Source: JARRQJ01 sp963761035
GTDB lineage: Bacteria > Pseudomonadota > Gammaproteobacteria > DRLM01
Length of the DNA stretch: 64,000 nucleotides
Direction: 5' to 3'
Assembly (NCBI GenBank): GCA_963761035.1
Contig: CAVXFH010000002.1
Span: 2,294,001 to 2,358,000 of the forward strand
Both the position numbers and the translations under genes were made by a program. The notes under the pieces were generated by a model. It was not told the DNA's origin. It saw only the letters and a list, made by a program, of their open reading frames with translations, and did no database searches. Below are positions 36,733-45,921 of the stretch, one piece after another. Each line of letters starts with the position of its first letter. Positions within the stretch are counted from its first letter, which is position 1.

Positions 36733-38073
36733 ATGAGTAGCCAGGATATTGCCCTGAGGGTGGAGAATGTCAGCAAGCTTTATAGAATGGGCTTGAAGGA
36801 CGAATTGCACGATACCTTGGCGCAATCTCTGTTCGCCTTCATAAAAAGCCCTCTGGATAATTACCGGAAGTATCGGTCATTGTATCGCTTCGATGATGCT
36901 GATTTTGAGCACAAGCAAAGCAGCGGCAGTATTTTGTGGGCATTGAAGGACATCTCCTTCGACGTGGAGCGCGGCGAGATTCTGGGCATTATCGGCATCA
37001 ACGGTGCGGGAAAATCCACGCTGCTCAAGATACTGTCAAGAATCACGCCTCCCACCACCGGCCGGATCGAAATCCATGGCCGGGTATCCAGCCTTCTGGA
37101 AGTGGGTACGGGCTTTCACCAAGAGCTGACCGGGCGGGAGAACATCTATCTGAACAGCACCATCCTGGGCATGAAAAAGAAGGAAGTGGACAGAAAATTT
37201 GACGCCATCGTGGATTTCTCCGGGGTAGAGAAGTTTATCGACACCCCGGTAAAGCGTTACTCCAGCGGCATGCGGGTTCGTTTGGCCTTCGCCGTCGCGG
37301 CGCATCTTGAGCCGGAGATATTGATTATTGACGAGGTCCTGGCCGTGGGGGATGCGGCGTTCCAGCGCAAGTGCATCAACAAGATGGAGGACGTAGGGCA
37401 GTTGGGCACCACGATCCTGTTTGTCTCTCACAGCATGCCGGCAATTACCCGGATGTGTAAACGGGCGGTCCTTCTTGAGGGTGGCAAAATTATCAAGAAC
37501 GGCCCGACGAATGAGGTCGTGAATACCTACCTCAGTGTGGGGCTGGGCGCGACGGCTACGCGCGCGTGGGAAGACCATGCCGTGGCGCCGGGCGATGAAA
37601 TCGTTCGCCTGCGTTCAGTGCGGCTGTGTTCAGAAGCGGGAACAACCCTGGAGTTTGCGGACATTCGCCGGCCCGTCGGGCTGGAGATGGAGTACGAGGT
37701 CTTACAGGGCGGCCAGGTGCTGATGCCCAATTTCAATGTATTTAACGAGGAAGGCGCCTGTCTGTTCACGACCCTTGAACATGATGCGGCCTGGCGCAAC
37801 CGGGAGAGACCGCCCGGCCAGTACAGGAGCACCGCCTGGATACCCGGGAACTTCCTGGCGGAAGGCACCTTCTATGTAGAACCGGCGATGATGACCCCCG
37901 CCCCGTGCCGGCCCCATTTCATCGTTCGGGATGCCGTCGCGTTCCAGGTCTTTGACCCTAACGAAGGCGACTCAGCCCGAAGTGGGTGGAGCGGTCCGAT
38001 GACGGGCATGGTCAGGCCGTTGCTGAACTGGCGGACAGAAGTCCTGCCCCGGTATACAACCAAGCGGGCCTGA
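36733..38073 (+). CDS. wzt: Polysaccharide ABC transporter ATPase with C-terminal Wzt domain
   Basis: The protein of 446 residues has an ATPase domain covering residues 1-265: Walker A IGINGAGKSTLLKIL near 82, signature YSSGMRVRLAFAVA near 177 and Walker B ILIIDEVLAVGD near 198. The rest forms the beta-sandwich Wzt_C domain (GDEIVRLRSVRLCSEAG, then LAEGTFYVEPAMM), which in O9a-type systems recognises the capped end of the polysaccharide before export. That domain implies a chain-terminating modification. It pairs with the permease at 34500. Confidence 0.9.
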   Translation: MSSQDIALRVENVSKLYRMGLKDELHDTLAQSLFAFIKSPLDNYRKYRSLYRFDDADFEHKQSSGSILWALKDISFDVERGEILGIIGINGAGKSTLLKILSRITPPTTGRIEIHGRVSSLLEVGTGFHQELTGRENIYLNSTILGMKKKEVDRKFDAIVDFSGVEKFIDTPVKRYSSGMRVRLAFAVAAHLEPEILIIDEVLAVGDAAFQRKCINKMEDVGQLGTTILFVSHSMPAITRMCKRAVLLEGGKIIKNGPTNEVVNTYLSVGLGATATRAWEDHAVAPGDEIVRLRSVRLCSEAGTTLEFADIRRPVGLEMEYEVLQGGQVLMPNFNVFNEEGACLFTTLEHDAAWRNRERPPGQYRSTAWIPGNFLAEGTFYVEPAMMTPAPCRPHFIVRDAVAFQVFDPNEGDSARSGWSGPMTGMVRPLLNWRTEVLPRYTTKRA

Positions 38074-38315
38074 ACTTGAGCTATCGTCGTTTTTCCTTAC
38101 AGCGGGGAGCAGTTTTTGTTTTCCGAGGCGGGATAGGGTCTAAGCCGCCTGTTACTAATACGTTGAATCATAATGTCTAAAGTGCAATCAACCCGGGAGC
38201 GGCATCCGCCGGTGGCATAATTTCTGCTCAAAGATTAGGGATATAACGGTTTCCCCTCTAAACCCGCCATTGAAATTTAATGCAGCCATCAATTTGCTTA
38301 AGGACTCGAAGGTGT

Positions 38316-41300
38316 ATGTTGGATGAAGGCCGGCCCCGGCGAAGGCGCGTTGCGTACTGGGTAGCGTATGTCGCTGCGCTGCTCTTGACGGCGTGCGGGT
38401 CGGGGGGCGGCGGGTCGACCGCCGCGCCGGGCGCGATATCGGTAGCGGTGAGCGGCCTCGCGTCCAAAGCGCCCATCGCCAATGCCACCGTGACGGTATA
38501 CCGCCTCGCCGCGGACGGCACGCGCGATCTCCCCCCGCTGGCTACCGCGACCACCGGCCTAAGCGGCGACTATGCGCTCGTCATGCGCGCCCCGGTGGCT
38601 ACGCCGGTTGCCGTGGCCTTTACCGGGGGCAGTTATGTCGATGAAGCGACAGGCGCCACGCTAAGCCTGGGGGCCGACGACGCCCTGGAGGCCTATGCGC
38701 AGGTGCCGGCGAACGGCATTCTGTCCGTCAATGTGACCCCGCTGACCACGCTCGCGGCGGCCCTGGCGCGCAAGCATGTGCAACAGGATGGCCAGTCGCT
38801 GAGCGCCGCGATCACTAATGCCACGGCTGAAATATCGACGCTCTTTGATGTAGGCGATATTCTCGAAACGACCCCGCCCCCCTTATCCGGTTTGGACACC
38901 GCGTCGCAAAACGAGAAGAACTATGCCCTGTTCCTGGCCGGCTTCTCCCAACTGGCTGAGAACGACGGCACGCAAACCGTGTTCGCGCTGATCAAGGCCA
39001 TGGCCGCGGACCTTCAGGCCGACGGGATACTGGGCAATGCGGCGAACGCGCTAACGCCGCAAAACCTCGTGGCGGCGACGGATCAATTTCTCAATAACAC
39101 TAACTATAGCGCCACCTTGTCAGCGCAGGGCGCGGGCGCCGTCTCGCAGCCGCGTATCGATATCGCCACCATCGCCGGGAAGATCGCCGCCCATACCAAT
39201 CATGCGCCCACCGCGGGTAACTTGGTGTTGCCCGGCTTCCTCGAAGACACGGTCGGCAGCGGCGTGCTGTCCGGCAGTGACCCGGATGCGGGCGATATCC
39301 TGTCATTCTCGATCGTGCGCAACGGCGAGAAGGGAACGGCGGCGATCACCGACGCGAGTACCGGGAGCTTCACCTACACCCCCCAGCCGAATGCGAATGG
39401 TCAGGACAGCTTTACCTACCTGGTGAGCGACGGGGCGAGCGGCGCTTACGGGACCGTGACGGTGACCATCATCGCGGTCAACGATGCGCCGGTCGCCGTT
39501 GATGGGGTGGTAAACACCGACGAAGATACCCCCGTCAGTCATACCCTGCAGGCCAACGACAGCGACAGCCCCTCGCTGACCTACAGCATCGTGGCCAACG
39601 GCATCAAGGGGACGGCGGTGATCACCGACGCCGCGACGGGGGCCTTCACCTATACGCCGAACCTGAATGCCAACGGGACAGACAGCTTCACCTTCCGGGC
39701 CAATGACGGGACAAACGATTCCAACACCGCGACCGAGACCGTGATGATCGCCGCGGTCAACGATGCGCCGGTCATCACCTCGACGGCGAACACCAGTGCG
39801 ACCCAGGATACGGCTTACAGCTACCAGGTTACCGCCAGCGACCCGGATGTCGGTGACAGCCTGACGTATGCGCTGACGACCAGTCCGGCGGGCATGACCA
39901 TCGGCGCGACCACCGGTCTGATCCAGTGGACGCCGACCAACGGCGATGCGATCAGCAATGGCGGAAACCATGCCGTCGTCGTGCAGGTCAGCGATAACGG
40001 CGTTCCCGCCAAACAGGCCAGCCAGAGCTTTACAATCCATGTGGCCAACGATATTGCTATGCTGGCGACGGCAACGGCTTCGTCGGCGATGTCAGGTCAA
40101 GGCGCGGCGCAGGCCATAGACGGCGTTGTCGATGGTTATATAAATGCGACAACCGGCGATCCGACCAAAGAATGGGCCACCAATGGGGAAGGGGCGGGGG
40201 CGTGGCTACGCCTGGAGTGGACGCAGTGTTATGAAGTAGACCGGGTACGGCTCTATGATCGGCCGAATCTAGGGGACCGGATACTGGGGGCGACGCTGCG
40301 CTTCAGTGATGGTTCGACGGTTGCGGTTGGGGCGCTGCCCAACGACGGCTCCTTGCTGGAGTTGACCTTTCCGGCACGGTGCACGGACAGTGTGACCTTG
40401 GAGATCACCGCGGTCTCGGGCACGACGGTCAATGTTGGCCTCGCGGAGATAGAAGTATTTGGTCCGGTCGTCGATCCGACGGTCATCCAGACAGTGCTGT
40501 TGAGGCAAGATTTTGATAGCGGCGCCGCCTCAGGCTGGACGCCGGTGGACGACGCGGCGGCGACACACACGCCCTCGGCCTGGTCGGTGGTCAACGATCA
40601 GTACCAGGAAGACAGCGGTGCGCGCTACCCCGACGATGTTGGTATCTTTGGCGAGACGCCCGCCGGCTACGAGCTCGCCACGTATAGCCGCTATGACGGA
40701 TTTATCCATGGGGACATGGATTTAAGGCTCCAGCTGCGATCCGACGACATTGGCGTGCTGGGGGTGATGTTCGGCTACCAGGACAACAACAACTACTACC
40801 GCTTCTCCCTGAGCAAGCGCGACGGTCACCGCACGCTGGAGAAAAGAGTCGCCGGGGGTTTCAGCGAACTGGCAAACAGCCAGCAGAGCTATACCACCGG
40901 GCAGTGGTTGACCGTGCGGATTGTGATGGTCAACGGCGTGATCATCGTCTTCGTAGATGGGGATCAGGTGCTGGCCGCGAAAGACACGACTTTCTCAGGC
41001 GGCAAGATCGCCCTATGGGCCAGTCGCAACGGGAGAAGCGTCTTTGATAATATCGTGATACTCAGTCCGCCCAGCTTGCCGGTGATCGGCTTAAGTTCGC
41101 CGATAGAATATGCGGTGAGCACCGGGGTAACGCTGACCACGGCCGCGGCGGTCACCACCGCCATCGGTGTAGGCGGGGTGGAGTTTGTTGTTGATGAAGG
41201 GACGGGAGCGGCCGTCTCGCAGTCGTCCTACGCCGCCCCCTTTACGGCGCAGTTCGATTTCCCCCAAGCGGGCACCCATGAGGCGCGTGCCTATGTGCTG

Positions 41301-42017
41301 GACAGTCAGCTCCAACGTTTGACGGGTGCCGAGGCGGTGGACAGCAACCCCGGCATCGGCGTCGGCGGCTACAATCTGGTGGGGTTTGGCGACAGCATCA
41401 CCGATGGCGTCGGCGATGATCTGCCGACTGATGACGTCTCATCGGATGGCCGCAACACCAGCGGCGGTTACGAGACGGCATTGAATGACGCGCTCACTGC
41501 CGCCGCCAACCGGCCCGTCACCGTCATCGATGAGGGCGGACCGGCGGATACCTCATTAGAAGGCGTCGGCAAGATTACTACGGTGAAAAGCCGGAATCCC
41601 GGGGCCCAGGACTTCCTGGTGATGTTTGGCACGAACGACTCCAGCGGCTCCCTGCCGACCCCGAGCGGGTTGGGACTGCATACCGGGGATGCCGGGTACA
41701 GCGGCTCCTACAAGGACGCGATGCAACAGATCATCAGCGCAATAACCGGTGCGGGCAAGAAGGTGTTTCTGGCGAAGGTGCCACCCCATATAGGGGGTAC
41801 GCCGGCCCAGAATACCCTGCTACAGGCGTACAATCAGGTGATTGACCAACTGGTGAGTGAAAACGCGGCGTCGGGCAAGGTTTTTATCGGTCCGGATTTT
41901 TATACGTACTTCACCAATAATCCATCTAAAATAGGGGCCGACGGCATCCATCCCACCGGGGCGGGCTATGCGGCGATGGGGGTGTTGTGGAAGAACAGCG
42001 TGCTGGGAAATTTATAA
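38316..42017 (+). CDS. Multidomain lipoprotein with cadherin-like, discoidin-like, LamG-like and SGNH domains
   Basis: The protein of about 1233 residues starts at ATG 38316 (GAAGG upstream; ATG 38280 is alternative). A basic RPRRRR stretch and lipobox LLTAC precede a Gly/Ser linker. Next are the N-terminal module shared in layout with the PA14 lipoproteins (SVAVSGLASKAPIANATVTVY; TPLTTLAAALARKH), two cadherin/VCBS-like repeats (DAGDILSFSIV; SFTYLVSDG), a He_PIG-like repeat (LTYALTTSPAGMTIG), a discoidin-like domain (VDRVRLYDRPNLGDRI), a LamG-like domain (RFSLSKRDGHRTLEKR) and an Ig-like strand region. The SGNH hydrolase end carries VGFGDSITDGVG near residue 1024, FGTNDSSGS, and DGIHPTGAGY with the catalytic Asp/His. 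It likely sits on the outer membrane, binds glycan and removes acyl groups. Confidence 0.8.
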   Translation: MLDEGRPRRRRVAYWVAYVAALLLTACGSGGGGSTAAPGAISVAVSGLASKAPIANATVTVYRLAADGTRDLPPLATATTGLSGDYALVMRAPVATPVAVAFTGGSYVDEATGATLSLGADDALEAYAQVPANGILSVNVTPLTTLAAALARKHVQQDGQSLSAAITNATAEISTLFDVGDILETTPPPLSGLDTASQNEKNYALFLAGFSQLAENDGTQTVFALIKAMAADLQADGILGNAANALTPQNLVAATDQFLNNTNYSATLSAQGAGAVSQPRIDIATIAGKIAAHTNHAPTAGNLVLPGFLEDTVGSGVLSGSDPDAGDILSFSIVRNGEKGTAAITDASTGSFTYTPQPNANGQDSFTYLVSDGASGAYGTVTVTIIAVNDAPVAVDGVVNTDEDTPVSHTLQANDSDSPSLTYSIVANGIKGTAVITDAATGAFTYTPNLNANGTDSFTFRANDGTNDSNTATETVMIAAVNDAPVITSTANTSATQDTAYSYQVTASDPDVGDSLTYALTTSPAGMTIGATTGLIQWTPTNGDAISNGGNHAVVVQVSDNGVPAKQASQSFTIHVANDIAMLATATASSAMSGQGAAQAIDGVVDGYINATTGDPTKEWATNGEGAGAWLRLEWTQCYEVDRVRLYDRPNLGDRILGATLRFSDGSTVAVGALPNDGSLLELTFPARCTDSVTLEITAVSGTTVNVGLAEIEVFGPVVDPTVIQTVLLRQDFDSGAASGWTPVDDAAATHTPSAWSVVNDQYQEDSGARYPDDVGIFGETPAGYELATYSRYDGFIHGDMDLRLQLRSDDIGVLGVMFGYQDNNNYYRFSLSKRDGHRTLEKRVAGGFSELANSQQSYTTGQWLTVRIVMVNGVIIVFVDGDQVLAAKDTTFSGGKIALWASRNGRSVFDNIVILSPPSLPVIGLSSPIEYAVSTGVTLTTAAAVTTAIGVGGVEFVVDEGTGAAVSQSSYAAPFTAQFDFPQAGTHEARAYVLDSQLQRLTGAEAVDSNPGIGVGGYNLVGFGDSITDGVGDDLPTDDVSSDGRNTSGGYETALNDALTAAANRPVTVIDEGGPADTSLEGVGKITTVKSRNPGAQDFLVMFGTNDSSGSLPTPSGLGLHTGDAGYSGSYKDAMQQIISAITGAGKKVFLAKVPPHIGGTPAQNTLLQAYNQVIDQLVSENAASGKVFIGPDFYTYFTNNPSKIGADGIHPTGAGYAAMGVLWKNSVLGNL

Positions 42018-42028
42018 GGAAGCGAGCC

Positions 42029-42433
42029 ATGTTACATACTGTCAGGTCAGTGCTGGGAGGCGTTGTGCTGATTGCCTGCGGATTGCTGATGGGCAATGCC
42101 GACGCCGCGGGGAGTAACGCGACCCCCCAGGAGGCGATCCAGACCTATCTGGCTAGTCTGGCGCAAGGGGATACCGCGACGCTCGCGGCGTTGGTCGATG
42201 GCAATATGAAGGCGCGAAGCTACCGCCTGCTGACCGAGAACCCGACGTACCCGGATTTTCTGCGCGCGCACTACAAAGGCGTGCGGATGACCATCGAGAC
42301 GCTGACCCCGTCGGGAGAGGATTACACCGCCCGGGTGCGTTTTGATTATCCCACATCGGATTCCAGTAGCAGCGACTTCGTGCTGCGGGTCATCAATGGC
42401 CAATGGAAGATCGTCGATGAACAGGGTCAGTGA
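42029..42433 (+). CDS. Small secreted protein, NTF2/DUF4878-like
   Basis: The protein of 134 residues starts at ATG 42029, 11 bases after the preceding gene, with AAGGAAG upstream. A signal peptide (VLGGVVLIACGLLMGNADAAG) is followed by a fold pattern like NTF2/DUF4878 proteins: TPQEAIQTYLASLAQGD, a central strand set, and a final FVLRVINGQWKIVDEQ. Such periplasmic domains bind small ligands or partners, and no catalytic residues are evident. Tight coupling to the SGNH lipoprotein suggests a joint role. Confidence 0.6.
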   Translation: MLHTVRSVLGGVVLIACGLLMGNADAAGSNATPQEAIQTYLASLAQGDTATLAALVDGNMKARSYRLLTENPTYPDFLRAHYKGVRMTIETLTPSGEDYTARVRFDYPTSDSSSSDFVLRVINGQWKIVDEQGQ

Positions 42434-42496
42434 GTGCTAAAAATAAATTTAACATCCTCATGATCGACGTCGGAATCGGGTATTTGATTCGGGATA

Positions 42497-43690
42497 ATGA
42501 AAAGTCGACTCAAAAAGTTGCTGAATAGAGGGTTGGGGCATTTTGGCGTCGAGATCAGCAAATTCCGGCAGATTAATGTTGTCGATTCTAAAGTAGTTAC
42601 CTTAAGACCCAAGACACATGCAGTGGGCAATGTGTTAATGGGCTTTATTATCGAGCCGTTCCTGAGACAGCCTGGCGAGCCGATTTCCAGTGCGCATACG
42701 CATGATTGGGAGTCCGTGCAGATGGCGCAGACTTTTCTGGATATGGGATATTGCGTGGACGTGATCAGTTATAGGAATGAGGGTTTTATCCCGGAAAAGA
42801 CCTACGATATTTTTGTCGCCGCCCGGACCAACTTTGAACGGATCGCAAGGTTGCTCAATGAGGACTGCATTAAAATTGTGCATCAGGATACGGCCCATTG
42901 GATCGGCAACAACCGGGCGGCGTACGCACGATTATTGGAGCTCAAAGAGCGGCGGGACGTCGTATTGAATAGTATTCGCGTGATAGAGCCCAATTGGGCC
43001 ATGGAGCATGCGGATTTTGTCACGGTCCTCGGGAATGAGTTCACGATGGAGACGTTCCGCTACGCCAATAAGCCGATATACCGCGTTCCCATCTCGTCGA
43101 CAACCTATCCATGGCCTGAAGACCGAGATATCGATGCTTGCCGGCGGAATTTCTTATGGTTTGGAAGTACCGGTTTTGTGCACAAGGGCCTGGACCTCGT
43201 ATTGGAGGCGTTTGCCAAGATGCCGGAGTTCCATCTCACCGTGTGCGGCCCGATCGATCAGGATCGCCGATTTAAGGAAGCCTACCATAGCGAGCTCTAT
43301 GAAAGACCCAACATTCATACCGAGGGTTGGGTGGACGTTGAAGGGTTGAGATTTCTTGAGATTACCCGGAACTGTATTGGGGTCATCTATCCCAGCTGCG
43401 CGGAAGGGGGCGGCGGCGCGGCTATCACTTGTATGCATGCGGGGTTGATCCCCATTGTGAGCTATGAAGCCAGCGTGGATGTCGCGGATTTCGGGATTAT
43501 CCTGCAACGGTCCACCATGGAGGAAATCCAGGCGGAAGTTAGGAAAGTGACCGAAATGAGCAGCGATGAATGTCGGAGGCGCACGCGCCTGGCCTGGGAA
43601 TTTGCGCGCCGCCATCACACGCGTGAGACCTTTGCGGCTGCATATAAAACAAGTATCGAAGAGATCATCGAAAGATCGATTAATGGGTAA
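42497..43690 (+). CDS. Glycosyltransferase, GT4-like
   Basis: The 397-residue protein has a C-terminal GT-B donor domain: FLWFGSTGFVHKGLDLVLEAF near residue 218, FHLTVCGPID, and VIYPSCAEGGGGAAITCMHAGLIPIVS near residue 296, where the Glu lies in the usual donor loop although the spacing is not a textbook EX7E. The N-terminal half (THDWESVQMAQTFLDMGYCVDVISY) fits the acceptor domain. ATG of the next gene overlaps its stop region (ATGGGTAA), so the two are co-translated. Confidence 0.75.
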   Translation: MKSRLKKLLNRGLGHFGVEISKFRQINVVDSKVVTLRPKTHAVGNVLMGFIIEPFLRQPGEPISSAHTHDWESVQMAQTFLDMGYCVDVISYRNEGFIPEKTYDIFVAARTNFERIARLLNEDCIKIVHQDTAHWIGNNRAAYARLLELKERRDVVLNSIRVIEPNWAMEHADFVTVLGNEFTMETFRYANKPIYRVPISSTTYPWPEDRDIDACRRNFLWFGSTGFVHKGLDLVLEAFAKMPEFHLTVCGPIDQDRRFKEAYHSELYERPNIHTEGWVDVEGLRFLEITRNCIGVIYPSCAEGGGGAAITCMHAGLIPIVSYEASVDVADFGIILQRSTMEEIQAEVRKVTEMSSDECRRRTRLAWEFARRHHTRETFAAAYKTSIEEIIERSING

Positions 43691-44722
43691 GCCCCTCGTT
43701 TCTATTGTTTTATGCTGCCACAATCGCCGGCATTTATCTGGAAAAGACAATGGACTCCATTTTCGCTCAGAAACTACGAGCCGGTGGAGATTGTGGTTCT
43801 CGATGATGGGTCCACGGATGGTACCGCTGAGTTGATGGCGGGGTATGGGGACAGGGTGCGGTATCACTGGCAGGAAAATCAGGGGATCCCCTACGCTCGT
43901 ACCAATGCCTGCCGGCTGGCTAAGGGTGACTTTATCGCATTTCTCGACGATGATGATTTAATGCCGCCGGATAGAGTGGTCGTTTTACACAATGCCTTGT
44001 GTAGCTACCCTAATGCGGTGTTGGCGGTGGGGGACTGGCTGGTTATTGATGGAGAAGGCAGGTCGACGGGCGCGCGTTGGTTGCCCGAGGGGAAATTAAG
44101 CACGGATAAGGCGTTGCTGATTGAAGACGGCTACAGTGCGGTGTTATGGCCGACTGTAGCGGCGACGCCGCACACCACGCTGTTTCGCAGGGCGGACGGG
44201 GAACGCATCGGCTGGTTTGATGAGCGTTTCCTCTATGCTTCGGAAGACAAGGATTTCTTCGCGCGTCTGGCGCGCCTGGGTCCGGTGGTATATGTCCCTG
44301 AAGTCGTTTCTTATTACCGAAGAGGGCATGATTCACTCACCGCCCAGTCGATTCGCCGCGAATATGGTTCACTCTTCATGTTTAAAAAACACCTGGAAAT
44401 GGCAGGATCGGATCATGAAGCGTTGCGACGTCAGTTGAGAAGCAGGATCTCTTTGGCTTTAAGGCGTATCGCGAGCTATCGTAAAAGGGGGATTCCCTTG
44501 CCCGAGACGGTACCCGCGGACTATTTGGGGATCTGGTTGCCATTGTTGAGGCCGATCGACCGGCTTAAATACCTGGGCTATGCCTATGTCAAACTCCCCT
44601 TGAAACATTGGATCGGTAGAATAAAGCGGTCGGGTTGTCGGTATGCGGGAGCGGGGGAAAATACGGCATCATGTGCCAACCTTAAGAAATTTCCTGATAA
44701 AGCGTCACCAGGCGATCATTGA
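43683..44722 (+). pseudogene. GT2 glycosyltransferase with two nearby frameshifts at the 5' end
   Basis: The proper start is ATG 43683 (GKPLVSIVLCCHNRRH). The frame must shift by one base near 43737 to read LEKTMDSIFAQ and again near 43771 to read NYEPVEIVVLDDGSTDGTAEL. After that the GT-A domain is intact, with DDD at FIAFLDDDDLMP near residue 90 and an ED motif YASEDKDF near residue 180. Both events are consistent with +1 insertions within 35 bases. A frame beginning at 43712 gives an artificial N-terminus lacking the first strand. Family members transfer sugars with inversion. Its 3' end overlaps the convergent GT4 gene by 41 bases. Confidence 0.75.
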
Positions 44723-45921
44723 GCTTTTCGCTATCAAAATCGTCCTCAACCTTTTTCCTGCCTGCTTTCCCCATGGATTCCCATCGTTCCGGATGATCCA
44801 TCAGACAAGCCAAGCGGTCGGTCAAGGCCCGGGCGTCGCCTTCCGGCACCAGAAATCCCGACACGCCGTCCTCAACCAATTCGGGGATCCCGCTGTGTAC
44901 CGTGCTCACCACGGGCAGGCCGACGGCCATGGCTTCCTTGACAACATTGGGTATGCCTTCCGTCTCGCCGTTCCCGGCGGTTACGCTGGGCGCAAGCAAT
45001 ATATGCGCCCGGTCCAGATAGTCGGTTACGCTAATTTGATCTTTCCAACCGTGAAGCGTGACGTGGGATTCGATGCCAAGCTGTTTAATCTTCATGCCGA
45101 TCTCGCCGCGCAACGCGCCGTCGCCGATGATGTCATAGCGCACCTTTCTACCTGATTGGATAAGATCCGCAACGGCCTCCACGCCATAAACGATGCCTTT
45201 CATTTCCACAAACCGGCCGATGGTGAGGATGTTGATAGCTTCATTTTTTTCCACGGCCCGTGGGCGGAAACGGAATCGCGAACAATCAATACCGGAATGG
45301 AGCACCCGGATCTTGGCCGCATCACAACCCCTGTCGACTAGCCGTTGTTCCAGGGAGCGGCTAACAGGGAGAAACAGATCGCCTTCCTGGAATAATTCTT
45401 CGTAAAATCCGGGAGCCGAGTTGGCATGCTGGGTAATGTCATGACCGCGAAACGCAGTGACGAATTTCCCGGAGAGAAGCCCTGACATCTTCAACCCCAG
45501 GAAGTATTTGCCGAGCGTGCCGTACTGGCAGTGAATGATGTCATAGGGACGGTTATGTTGTTGCGCCAGGCCGATCTCCAGGAGTCCCAGACGAGTAATC
45601 GTGCAACCCATATTACGCGCTGTACGGATTTTTGCGAGGGTGGACCAGGTGGTAGGTCGGGACCGCGCCCATTGCTGAGAAATGAGAGCGGCCGCCTTGG
45701 CCGCTCGTCCCCAGATATTTGACATGGCGTGATAATTCAAGGTCACGCGTGCGATCAAGGAGGCGATATCGGTTTATTTGCGGGTGAGGAGTCTCCAGGT
45801 GTCGGATTGATCGCGCATAGATGTCCACATCATGGCCCCTGTCGATCAGGCCGGTGATCTGGTTCAGGATGAATGTCTCGGAGATGACCGGGAAGGCCCC
45901 TACAATAAAGGCGATCCTCAT
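44682..45921 (-). pseudogene. GT4 glycosyltransferase (WcaL-like) with one frameshift
   Basis: From ATG 45921 the product starts RIAFIVGAFPVISETFILNQ, typical of colanic-acid WcaL-type GT4 enzymes. Near 45755 one extra base changes frame; the continuation reads ARVTLNYHAMSNIWG and then the rest of the enzyme: DIIHCQYGTLGKYFLGLK, VLHSGIDCSRF, ILTIGRFVEMKGI, and the donor motif TEGIPNVVKEAMAVGLPVVS. Reconstructed length is about 412 residues. Its start overlaps the stop of the upstream GT2 gene by 4 bases (ATGA). Confidence 0.8.

Noticed and set aside
39303..40040. A 245-residue minus-strand frame inside the SGNH lipoprotein gene
   Set aside because: It is antisense to cadherin-like repeats; the apparent internal repeats come from those domains.
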